From assembly GCA_021810985.1 (NCBI GenBank), contig JAJZQA010000044.1, forward strand, positions 1-11,625: 11,625 nucleotides of DNA, in the 5' to 3' direction. The notes under the pieces are model-generated. The model was not told the origin of the DNA. It searched no databases and worked only from the letters and a program-made list of their open reading frames with translations. Shown here in pieces: positions 1 to 5,796 of the stretch. The position numbers and the translations under genes were made by a program. Source of the DNA: Deltaproteobacteria bacterium (GTDB taxonomy: Bacteria > Desulfobacterota > Desulfuromonadia > Geobacterales > Geobacteraceae). Numbering within the stretch: the stretch's first letter is position 1; the number at the start of each line of letters is the position of its first letter.

Positions 1-16
1 TGATTCAAAAGCCTTT

Positions 17-43
17 CATCCTGCCAATCCTGTCCATCCTGTA
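17..43. repeat. Three tandem 9-bp units (CATCCTGCC-like)
   Basis: Three adjacent 9-mers, CATCCTGCC, AATCCTGTC and CATCCTGTA, lie downstream of the pyrF stop codon. They share the core ATCCTG. From memory, ATCCTGTCCATCCTGT-like strings recur in intergenic DNA of many bacteria, so this could be one member of a dispersed family. Only one short array is visible here, and no gene or convincing terminator is seen in 1-93. Confidence 0.5.
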
Positions 44-93
44 AACGTAAGGTTTTCGATGTGCTTGTATGTTCTGATGGTACTGGCTGATGA

Positions 94-813
94 TTATTCC
101 GTTGCCATCTCATCCACGATTGCCTCGACCGCTTGCAGCGGATCGGCAGCCGCGCTGATCGGACGGCCGATTACCAGGTAGTCTGCTCCGGCAGCGACGG
201 CTTCCGCCGGTGTCATGATTCTCTTCTGGTCATCGGTTGCGGCAAAAGCGGGCCGTACCCCCGGTGTAACGATGAGAAAATCATCGCCGCAGGCCTGCCT
301 GATCAGCGGTACCTCCTGGGGGGAGGCCACTACGCCATCGAGTCCGGCCCGTTTTGCCAACAGTGCCAGTCGCGGGACCATTTCCGACACGGGATGTTCA
401 ATACCCACATCCCGCAAGGTCTCCTCCGTAGAAGAGGTGAGGATGGTTACCGCCAGAACCTTGGCCCGGTTGCCGGCGGGAAACTCCCGGTCCATCATCT
501 CCCTGGTGAGGGCCATCATCTCGTAGCCGCCCAAGGCATGCAGGTTGAAGAGCTTCACCTTGAGCCGCGCAGCCTCGCGCGAGGCCATGGCCACCGTATT
601 GGGGATGTCATGATATTTCAGGTCCAGGAATACTTCCGCACCGAAGTTTTCGATCATGCGGACGATATCGGGGCCGTAGGCGGTGAAGAGCTGCTTTCCC
701 ACCTTGAACATCCCGACGCGGCCGGCAAGAGTCGCTACCCAGTGCTTGGCGGCATTGAAGCTGTCCACGTCCAGGGCGAAGATAATTTTCGAGCGTGCTT
801 CGTCTTGTGTCAT
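94..813 (-). CDS. pyrF: Orotidine-5'-phosphate decarboxylase
   Basis: Converts OMP to UMP, the last step of de novo pyrimidine synthesis, in the cytoplasm. The protein is 239 residues from the ATG at 813, normal for the short bacterial family. The N-terminal strand reads FALDVD and is followed by FKVGK. The catalytic Asp-Lys-Asp cluster is in DLKYHDIPNT (D64, K66, D69 from this ATG), and the C-terminal VIGRPIS loop should bind the substrate phosphate. An in-frame TTG at 825 would add MRAS and overlap the proS stop (TTGA). I prefer the ATG because the family usually begins a few residues before the first strand and a GAGG lies upstream at suitable spacing. It is the last gene of the ispG-proS-pyrF run, 8 bp after proS, so translational coupling is likely. 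No clear terminator follows. Confidence 0.97.
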   Translation of the reverse strand: MTQDEARSKIIFALDVDSFNAAKHWVATLAGRVGMFKVGKQLFTAYGPDIVRMIENFGAEVFLDLKYHDIPNTVAMASREAARLKVKLFNLHALGGYEMMALTREMMDREFPAGNRAKVLAVTILTSSTEETLRDVGIEHPVSEMVPRLALLAKRAGLDGVVASPQEVPLIRQACGDDFLIVTPGVRPAFAATDDQKRIMTPAEAVAAGADYLVIGRPISAAADPLQAVEAIVDEMATE

Positions 814-821
814 GGAGGCCC

Positions 822-2540
822 TCAAATCCTTGCCAATGCAGTTGCTACCGCGACGGTAACCCGTTCCACCGCTTCGGCGATCGGCAGCAGCGACACCTCG
901 CCGCTCTTGCGTTCCTTCAATTCAACATTTCCTTCCGCCAGATTCTTGCTCCCGACGACGATGCGCAGCGGGATGCCGATCAGGTCGGCGTCCTTGAATT
1001 TGAAGCCGGGCCGTTCGTCCCGGTCGTCCAGAAGGACTTCCACGCCTGCCTCGACCAGCTGCTGGTAGATGAGTTCCGAAGCCTCGCGCACCGGCGCTTC
1101 CTTGATGTTGAGTGCCGAGATAATGCAGTGGAACGGGGCAATCGGCAGAGGGAAGATGATGCCGTTTGCGTCGTTGTTCTGCTCGATGCAGGCGGCCACG
1201 GTGCGGCCGATGCCGATGCCGTAGCAGCCCATGAATATGGTTTGATCCTTGCCATCGGCATCGAGGAAGGTGGCCTTGAGAGCTTTCGAGTACTTGGTCC
1301 CTAATTTGAATACGTGACCTACTTCGATACCGCGCCACATTTCCATTACCCCGTCTTTGCAACGGGGGCAGGCATCGCCGTGAACCACGTTCCTGATGTC
1401 TGCAAACTGGCTGACGGTGAAGTCCCGTTCCAGATTGACGTTTTTCAGGTGGAGATCCTTTTCATTGCCGCCGGTCGCGGCGTTTTTCATTCCTTTCACC
1501 GCCAGGTCGGCAACGATCTTCACCGTCAGGCCCACCGGTCCGGCGAAACCCACCGGTGCTCCGGTGACCTTTGTCACCACCTCATCATTGGCCATCTCCA
1601 GCTCGGTACAGTGAAGGAAGTTCTTGAGCTTGATCTCGTTCAATTCATGGTCACCCCTGACCAAGGCGACGACCGGCTCATTGTCGGCCAGCAGGACCAG
1701 GGTTTTAATCATTGCCGCGGCATGAACTCCGAGGAATTCCGATACCTCTTCAATGGTCCGTTTCTCCGGAGTGGCAACCCGTTCCAAGGCGCGTGCGTCG
1801 GCGTGCTCTCCTGCTTCGATTGGCCGGGCTTCGGCCTTTTCCACGTTGGCGGCATATTCACAGGCGGAGCAGGAGACAATGGCATCTTCGCCCGAGTCGG
1901 CGAGAACCATGAATTCGTGGGAGGAGGAGCCGCCGATGGAGCCGGTGTCGGCTTCCACGGCGCGGAACTTCAAACCGCAACGTTCGAAGATCCGGCGATA
2001 GGCCTGGTACATCTTGTCATAGGACGAATCTGCCGCTTTTTCGTCCACGTCAAAGGAATAGGCATCCTTCATGATGAATTCGCGGCCGCGCATCAAGCCG
2101 AAGCGGGGGCGGATCTCGTCACGAAATTTGGACTGGATCTGGTAGAGATTGATCGGCATCTGGCGGTAGCTTTTGATTTCGCGCCGCACCAGGTCGGTAA
2201 CAACCTCCTCATGGGTAGGTCCGAGGCAGAACTGGGCGTCTTTGCGATCTTTGAATCGAAGTAATTCCTTGCCGTACTGCTCCCAGCGTTCCGATTCCTG
2301 CCAGAGCTCCGCCGGTACCACCGAAGGCATGAGGATTTCGATTGCGCCGGCCCGGTTCATTTCTTCACGAACGATATTCTCGACCTTGCGGATCGAGCGA
2401 AGGCCGAGGGGCAGGTAATTGTAAATGCCGGCCGCCAGTTTGCGGACCATGCCGGCCCTGAGCATCAGCTGGTGAGAAACCACTTCCGCATCAGCGGGGG
2501 TCTCTTTCACGGTGGGGATGAAATAGTTGGAATAACGCAT
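822..2540 (-). CDS. proS: Prolyl-tRNA synthetase (bacterial type, with editing domain)
   Basis: Charges tRNA-Pro with proline and hydrolyses mischarged Ala-tRNA-Pro. The 572 residues match the full-length bacterial ProRS. The class II catalytic core is split: residues about 1-223 include LGPTHEE (106-112) and the motif 2 region FRDEIRPRFG to REFIMKDAYSF (139-163). Motif 3 GIGIGRT is near 441-447. Between them, residues about 224-408 form the YbaK-like editing insertion, with the lysine of MIKTLVL at 279, the position known to matter for editing in E. coli ProRS. The anticodon-binding domain follows (about 465-572, with LLDDRDERPGFKFKDADLIG). An AAGGCAGG lies just upstream of the ATG. The gene starts 57 bp after ispG and ends 8 bp before pyrF, which suggests one operon. 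Long antisense open frames over this gene appear to be codon-bias shadows. Confidence 0.98.
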   Translation of the reverse strand: MRYSNYFIPTVKETPADAEVVSHQLMLRAGMVRKLAAGIYNYLPLGLRSIRKVENIVREEMNRAGAIEILMPSVVPAELWQESERWEQYGKELLRFKDRKDAQFCLGPTHEEVVTDLVRREIKSYRQMPINLYQIQSKFRDEIRPRFGLMRGREFIMKDAYSFDVDEKAADSSYDKMYQAYRRIFERCGLKFRAVEADTGSIGGSSSHEFMVLADSGEDAIVSCSACEYAANVEKAEARPIEAGEHADARALERVATPEKRTIEEVSEFLGVHAAAMIKTLVLLADNEPVVALVRGDHELNEIKLKNFLHCTELEMANDEVVTKVTGAPVGFAGPVGLTVKIVADLAVKGMKNAATGGNEKDLHLKNVNLERDFTVSQFADIRNVVHGDACPRCKDGVMEMWRGIEVGHVFKLGTKYSKALKATFLDADGKDQTIFMGCYGIGIGRTVAACIEQNNDANGIIFPLPIAPFHCIISALNIKEAPVREASELIYQQLVEAGVEVLLDDRDERPGFKFKDADLIGIPLRIVVGSKNLAEGNVELKERKSGEVSLLPIAEAVERVTVAVATALARI

Positions 2541-2597
2541 AATGCCTGCCTTTTTAAAATATGAAATGTCGGGAATCCGTGCAGGATATCTCCTCTT

Positions 2598-3656
2598 CTA
2601 TGCTTCGTGTGCCATTTTTTCCACTTCCGCCACCAGCGCGTCAGCCAGTTCGTTCTCCGGAACCTTGCGGACTATTTCGCCATGCCGGAACAGCAGGCCT
2701 TCTCCCTTGCCACCGGCTACGCCCACATCGGCCTCGCGTGCCTCTCCTGGGCCGTTTACCACGCAACCCATGATCGCGACGGTTAGCGGTTTGGTGATTC
2801 CTTGCAGACGCCGTTCAACCTCTTCGGCAACCGGAATCAACTCGATCTGACAGCGGCCGCAGGTGGGGCAGGAAACCAGATTGATTCCTCGCTGGCGAAG
2901 ACCGAGAGCTTTGAGAATCCCGTAGCCAACCCGGATTTCGTCCACCGGGTCGCCGGTGAGGGAGACGCGCAGGGTGTCGCCAATGCCTTCGGACAAGAGG
3001 ATGCCGAGACCGACCGCTGACTTGATCGTGCCGGAAAAGATGGTGCCCGCCTCGGTGATGCCGATGTGCAGGGGGTAATCGACCCGAGAGGACAGGAGAC
3101 GGTAGGCTTCGATGGTTTTTGTGACATCCGACGCCTTGATGGAGATCTTGATCTGGTCGTAGCCAAGTTCTTCCAGGATGCGCACATGTCCCAAGGCCGA
3201 TTCCACCATCGCCTCGGCGGTCGGGTGGCCGTGTTTTTCCAGAAGTTCTTTTTCCAGGGAGCCGGCATTGACGCCGATGCGGATCGGTACCGCGCGTTCA
3301 CGTGCCGCTTGTACGACCTCCTGTACCTTCCATTTTTCGCCGATGTTGCCAGGATTGATGCGCAAGCCGTCGATCCCTTTGTTCAGAGCAGTCAAGGCCA
3401 GTTTGTAGTCGAAATGAATGTCGGCGATCAGAGGGATGGCTATTCCCTCTTTGATTTTCCCGAGTGCTTCGGCTGCCTCAGCGTCGAGGACCGCGCAGCG
3501 TACCAGTTCGCAGCCCGCTTTCGCCAGTGCCGTGATCTGTGCCGTGGTGGCGGAGATATTCCGCGTGTCGGTGCTGCACATGGATTGGACGGAACAGGGT
3601 GCTCCGCCCCCGATGGGGATCGTGCCGATACGAATTTGTCGAGTCAATTTTTTCAT
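2598..3656 (-). CDS. ispG: 4-hydroxy-3-methylbut-2-enyl diphosphate synthase (IspG/GcpE)
   Basis: Catalyses the reductive ring opening of MEcPP to HMBPP, the penultimate step of the MEP isoprenoid pathway, in the cytoplasm. The 352 residues match the short bacterial form. The N-terminal TIM-barrel part contains PLIADIHFD (75-83) and LRINPGNIG (98-106). The C-terminal Fe-S domain has SCPTCGRC (C263, C266) and GCVVNGPGEA (C298, E305), the three cysteines and glutamate expected to ligate the 4Fe-4S cluster. The ATG at 3656 is the only credible start: going upstream, the frame meets TGA with no ATG, GTG or TTG in between. No Shine-Dalgarno sequence is visible, while a good sigma70 promoter ends 8 bp before the ATG, so the message may be leaderless. 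The gene is first of a likely operon with proS and pyrF. Confidence 0.98.
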   Translation of the reverse strand: MKKLTRQIRIGTIPIGGGAPCSVQSMCSTDTRNISATTAQITALAKAGCELVRCAVLDAEAAEALGKIKEGIAIPLIADIHFDYKLALTALNKGIDGLRINPGNIGEKWKVQEVVQAARERAVPIRIGVNAGSLEKELLEKHGHPTAEAMVESALGHVRILEELGYDQIKISIKASDVTKTIEAYRLLSSRVDYPLHIGITEAGTIFSGTIKSAVGLGILLSEGIGDTLRVSLTGDPVDEIRVGYGILKALGLRQRGINLVSCPTCGRCQIELIPVAEEVERRLQGITKPLTVAIMGCVVNGPGEAREADVGVAGGKGEGLLFRHGEIVRKVPENELADALVAEVEKMAHEA

Positions 3657-3664
3657 AACGGGAT

Positions 3665-3694
3665 ATAGTAGCGAAAAGGTGCCGGGAAAGTCAA
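3665..3694 (-). promoter_or_regulatory. Probable sigma70 promoter of the ispG-proS-pyrF operon
   Basis: On the minus strand TTGACT (3694-3689) is separated by 18 bp from TACTAT (3670-3665). Only 8 bp lie between the -10 box and the ispG ATG, so initiation 6-9 bp downstream would begin at or beside the start codon. This is a motif match read by eye, not a measured start site. Confidence 0.55.
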
Positions 3695-3713
3695 GGATGA
3701 CGGCTCAGATGGT

Positions 3714-3730
3714 AACGTTCCGAGAACATT
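3714..3730. promoter_or_regulatory. Imperfect dyad in the divergent intergenic region
   Basis: AACGTTC and GAACATT face each other across a 3-bp centre (CGA), with 6 of 7 positions complementary. The site sits upstream of the ispG promoter and upstream of the lipoprotein promoter. It could be an operator for either direction, but no regulator is suggested by the sequence and a chance match is possible. Confidence 0.25.
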
Positions 3731-3765
3731 GCCGGGTTATGTCGTTCCGATTTTTTTTTACCGGA

Positions 3766-3775
3766 CGTGTACACG
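3766..3775. promoter_or_regulatory. Perfect 10-bp palindrome upstream of the lipoprotein promoter
   Basis: CGTGTACACG is a perfect palindrome placed 10 bp before the predicted -35 box of the lipoprotein gene and just after a run of nine T residues (3751-3759). The position would suit an activator or repressor site. It is short, so confidence is low. Confidence 0.25.
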
Positions 3776-3785
3776 CTATTGGGAG

Positions 3786-3813
3786 TTGCGCGATTAAGCT
3801 CGTATGGTATAAA
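3786..3813 (+). promoter_or_regulatory. Possible sigma70 promoter of the OmpA-like lipoprotein gene
   Basis: TTGCGC (3786-3791) and TATAAA (3808-3813) are 16 bp apart, giving a leader of about 55-60 nt before the ATG at 3878. The -10 box is good, the -35 box moderate, and the spacing one base short of the optimum. Confidence 0.4.
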
Positions 3814-3877
3814 GTAAGTCAAGCCTCATGGAAGAAAAGAATTACTATCCACTTGAATGGGTAAAGGAGAAATTGTC

Positions 3878-4570
3878 ATGAAAAAATTGGTAATCTGCGT
3901 AGCATTATTGACCTTGACGGTGTCAGGGTGTGCAACAAAAACCCAAACTGGCGGATTGGTGGGAACCGGTGTTGGTGCTGCCGTTGGTGCGGGACTTGGA
4001 CAGGCAATCGGTCGTAGTACTTCCTCAACCTTGATTGGCGCAGCCGCGGGAGCGGTAGCAGGCGGTTTGGCCGGGACAGCCATCGGTCGCTACATGGATA
4101 GGCAGGAAGCCGACATGCGCCAGGCTCTGGCAACTTCCGAGGCGGCCAGCATCCAGAGAGAGCAACAGGTACTTGCCCAGGCGGAAGGCAGTCGCGCCCA
4201 GGGTGACCTCGATGTCCTCACGGTTACCTTCAAATCCGACTACCTGTTTGCGGTAAATTCTTCCGTCTTGCAGGCCGGCGGCTATGATGAGTTGAATCGC
4301 GTAGCTACGATTCTCAACAAGTATCCGCAAACCACCATCCAGATTGCCGGTCATACCGACAGCACGGGAACGGAAGAGTATAATATGCAGCTTTCCCAGC
4401 GTCGTGCGGATGCCGTGAAAAATGCGCTGGTCGGCAAGGGTGTTGATCCTGGCAGGATGACCACTGTTGGTTATGGCGAAAGCAAACCGGTCGTAAGCAA
4501 CACCACCGAAGCCGGCCGTCAGCAGAACCGTCGTGTTGAAATCCGTATCATAGGCCAGACCCAGCAGTAA
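3878..4570 (+). CDS. Outer-membrane lipoprotein with glycine zipper and OmpA peptidoglycan-binding domain
   Basis: Predicted envelope-stabilising lipoprotein that anchors the outer membrane to peptidoglycan, similar in layout to YiaD-type proteins. From the ATG at 3878 it has 230 residues. A lipoprotein signal (MKK, hydrophobic core, lipobox VSGC with Cys18) is followed by a glycine-rich zipper at about 25-70 and a short helical linker at 72-105. The OmpA-like domain spans about 112-226: GHTDSTG carries D161 and LSQRRADAV carries R176, the spacing of the Asp/Arg pair that binds diaminopimelate in this family. I chose this ATG over one 21 bp upstream because AAAGGAGA (3863-3870) is well spaced for it and because only this start puts the signal peptide at the N terminus. 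It is transcribed divergently from ispG and followed by its own hairpin terminator, so it is probably monocistronic. The exact paralogue cannot be named. Confidence 0.93.
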   Translation: MKKLVICVALLTLTVSGCATKTQTGGLVGTGVGAAVGAGLGQAIGRSTSSTLIGAAAGAVAGGLAGTAIGRYMDRQEADMRQALATSEAASIQREQQVLAQAEGSRAQGDLDVLTVTFKSDYLFAVNSSVLQAGGYDELNRVATILNKYPQTTIQIAGHTDSTGTEEYNMQLSQRRADAVKNALVGKGVDPGRMTTVGYGESKPVVSNTTEAGRQQNRRVEIRIIGQTQQ

Positions 4571-4656
4571 CCTGCATCTTCTCTCTGGGCGTCGCATTGC
4601 CTTCCAGGGAATGGAATCAGTGAAATCAGGGAAGCGTCGGATCGACGATTCCAGCG

Positions 4657-4692
4657 GCCGGGACGCCTGGTATAAGGTGTCCCGGCTGTTTT
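4657..4692 (+). terminator. Intrinsic terminator after the OmpA-like lipoprotein gene
   Basis: GCCGGGACGCC (4657-4667) pairs with GGTGTCCCGGC (4676-4686) around an 8-nt loop; 10 of 11 positions are Watson-Crick and one is G-U. A short TGTTTT tract follows. The stem is very strong but the U tract is weak. It lies 86 bp beyond the lipoprotein stop. Confidence 0.7.
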
Positions 4693-4816
4693 GCGTCTGA
4701 CGTTCATGTTCCGGGCATTTATCTGACTAAATTTTCAACATAACGTCGGAAATTTGTCGTTTTCACATCTCTGTTTCATAATTATCAATTGATTTCCTTT
4801 TCTGAATCAGCATATC

Positions 4817-4847
4817 TGTCGCGTGAGTGCGCACTGGGCGCGGCACG
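4817..4847. promoter_or_regulatory. Dyad; candidate upstream activator site for the sigma54 promoter
   Basis: A perfect palindrome AGTGCGCACT (4826-4835) is flanked by outer arms TGTCGCG and CGCGGCA, complementary at 6 of 7 positions with slightly uneven spacing. The centre lies about 80 bp upstream of the expected start of the sigma54 promoter, a usual distance for an enhancer-binding protein. The 4571-4982 stretch otherwise holds only the terminator and promoter listed here; a 71-codon frame starting at 4789 has no ribosome site and overlaps the next gene, so I do not call it. Confidence 0.4.
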
Positions 4848-4885
4848 AGGAGCTGTTGGTCAAAAATGTGTTATCTGCTGCGCAT

Positions 4886-4902
4886 TTGGCACGCAGTATG
4901 CT
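4886..4902 (+). promoter_or_regulatory. Sigma54 (-24/-12) promoter of the 117-residue protein gene
   Basis: TTGGCACG (4886-4893), four bases, then ATGCT (4898-4902) match the RpoN consensus TTGGCACG-N4-TTGCW with one mismatch. The invariant GG (4888-4889) and GC (4900-4901) are separated by exactly 10 bp. The transcript would start near 4912, about 70 nt before the ATG at 4983. Expression should therefore depend on RpoN and an enhancer-binding activator. Confidence 0.65.
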
Positions 4903-4982
4903 TTACTTTATCAATATGGTTGGGTAGTAATTGGTGATAGCTTACTTGTCGAGTGCAAAACCGACGGAAGGGAGGAACAGCC

Positions 4983-5336
4983 ATGGCGGAATTCAGGAGA
5001 ATGAACAAGGTCGGTGTTAGAGGAATTCTGATCACCCGCAGAGACGGCGCTGCACGGGGTCCGTATGATGTAGTCTTGGGAACCTGGGAGGAAACAGATG
5101 CGATTCTCAAATTGTGGGCGAAGTCTGCTGCTGGTAATGGCTGTTTCGAAACCTGCGACTTCCGCGTAGTTTTCGAAGATGGTAACAGCTACTCGGGTAC
5201 CTACTATTTGAAGCAGTCGGATGCCTTCCTGAAAAACTTGTTGTCGGTCCATATCCGCAAAGTTTGCGCAGAGACGAAAATCGCTTGGGAAGCAGAGGAG
5301 TTTCTGAACAAATATGTCATTCCCGCGGCAGCATAG
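4983..5336 (+). CDS. Hypothetical 117-residue protein under a sigma54 promoter
   Basis: I do not recognise the family with confidence. The ATG at 4983 is preceded by AAGGGAGG (4968-4975), a strong ribosome site, giving 117 residues. There is no signal peptide or membrane segment, so it should be cytoplasmic. The N-terminal half has strand-like stretches (GVRGILIT 11-18, YDVVLGTW 28-35). The middle has the pattern CDFRVVFEDG with SYSGTYYLK (58-77), suggesting two beta strands around a turn. A helical segment FLKNLLSVHIRKV follows (82-94), then an acidic helical tail. Cysteines are at 54, 58 and 95. The DG-x-x-Y then Y-x-L pattern is faintly like small domains found in plasmid and phage polyvalent proteins, but that is recall only. 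The gene is single, with a sigma54 promoter upstream and a strong terminator downstream, so its expression is probably tied to a specific signal. Confidence 0.8.
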   Translation: MAEFRRMNKVGVRGILITRRDGAARGPYDVVLGTWEETDAILKLWAKSAAGNGCFETCDFRVVFEDGNSYSGTYYLKQSDAFLKNLLSVHIRKVCAETKIAWEAEEFLNKYVIPAAA

Positions 5337-5357
5337 CTTTCTGCAAGAGCGGCCGGA

Positions 5358-5377
5358 TACATGAAATATTTCACGTA
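5358..5377. promoter_or_regulatory. Near-perfect 20-bp palindrome in the 3' region
   Basis: A perfect 12-bp palindrome TGAAATATTTCA extends outward to 20 bp with only one mismatched pair (arms TACATGAAAT and ATTTCACGTA). It begins 22 bp after the stop of the 117-residue gene and lies before its terminator. It could be a protein-binding site or a fold in the RNA. Confidence 0.4.
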
Positions 5378-5383
5378 AAATGT

Positions 5384-5410
5384 AACCTTGTGCGTTGCTC
5401 GCGGCAGGTT
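5384..5410 (+). other. Hairpin in the 3' untranslated region
   Basis: AACCTTGTGCG (5384-5394) can pair with CGCGGCAGGTT (5400-5410) around the loop TTGCT, with a 2x2 internal mismatch and one G-U pair. It lies between the 20-bp palindrome and the terminator, making the last 115 nt of this transcript unusually structured. No function is known. Confidence 0.3.
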
Positions 5411-5443
5411 GCATACAATCTTCCAAGTCAACTTCCATCCTTC

Positions 5444-5472
5444 GGGACTGCTTTCGGCAGTCCCTTTTTTTT
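5444..5472 (+). terminator. Strong intrinsic terminator after the 117-residue gene
   Basis: GGGACTGC (5444-5451) and GCAGTCCC (5457-5464) form a perfect 8-bp stem with a TTTCG loop, followed directly by eight T residues (5465-5472). It separates the sigma54-driven gene from the kinase locus. The stretch 5473-5637 after it shows no gene that I can support. Confidence 0.92.
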
Positions 5473-5637
5473 GAGAGATTTCTGATTGCGCAGGAATGCT
5501 AGATGTTTGCACCGGAACAGGGGAAGGTCTGCCGTCATGGGATTTTTCTCGGGATAACACCATTTCCTTGACATGAACTCTTCCGCACGGCTGGATGAGA
5601 GGGTATACTACTATGCCAGTGCTGATTGCGGGGCCCG

Positions 5638-5796
5638 GATGAAGAGCTGGAAATCCTGCTGAAAGGGGTCAATCATCGGCTGAAGAATAATCTGCGGACA
5701 AACTCTTCGCTCCTTGATTTGCGCTCCGATATAGACATGCGGCAGGAATAGTCTTGTGATGATTTCCGAAAATTGATCGCCAGGATGGTACGATGA
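5638..5796 (+). pseudogene. Relic of a HisKA_2 sensor kinase (dimerisation/phosphoacceptor segment)
   Basis: In the frame DEELEILLKG from 5638, the DNA reads VNHRLKNNL and SSLLDLRSD. This clearly matches the HisKA_2 phosphoacceptor helix of the two kinases downstream (HHRVKNNLQ, SSLLELQ). The frame reaches TAG at 5749-5751, yet likeness continues past it in the same frame (DFRKLIARM, compare the downstream LFRESQDRI) to TGA at 5794-5796. There is no HATPase domain, no sensory part, and TGA stops lie just upstream, so this is a decayed internal fragment rather than a working gene. Its last stop overlaps the start of the next gene (ATGA), as coupled genes do. It probably remains from an earlier tandem copy of the kinase module. 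Confidence 0.7.

Noticed and set aside
133..2264. Long plus-strand open frames (311 and 316 codons) antisense to pyrF and proS
   Set aside because: They lie wholly opposite well-supported genes, lack ribosome sites, and look like mirrors of biased third-codon positions.
4635..4647. Small CGTCG-GAT-CGACG hairpin upstream of the lipoprotein terminator
   Set aside because: A 5-bp stem with a 3-nt loop and no T tract; too short to call beside the stronger terminator at 4657.
4789..5004. 71-codon frame overlapping the start of the 117-residue gene
   Set aside because: It has no ribosome site, runs over the sigma54 promoter, and its end overlaps a better supported start at 4983.
5568..5609. TTGACA and TATACT boxes before the kinase locus
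   Set aside because: The two boxes are 30 bp apart, too far for one sigma70 promoter, and no better partner was found for either.
5573..5664. Short ORF starting MNSSARLDERVYYY ahead of the kinase relic
   Set aside because: It is about 29 codons, lacks a clear ribosome site, and lies in a different frame from the relic, with no recognisable similarity.
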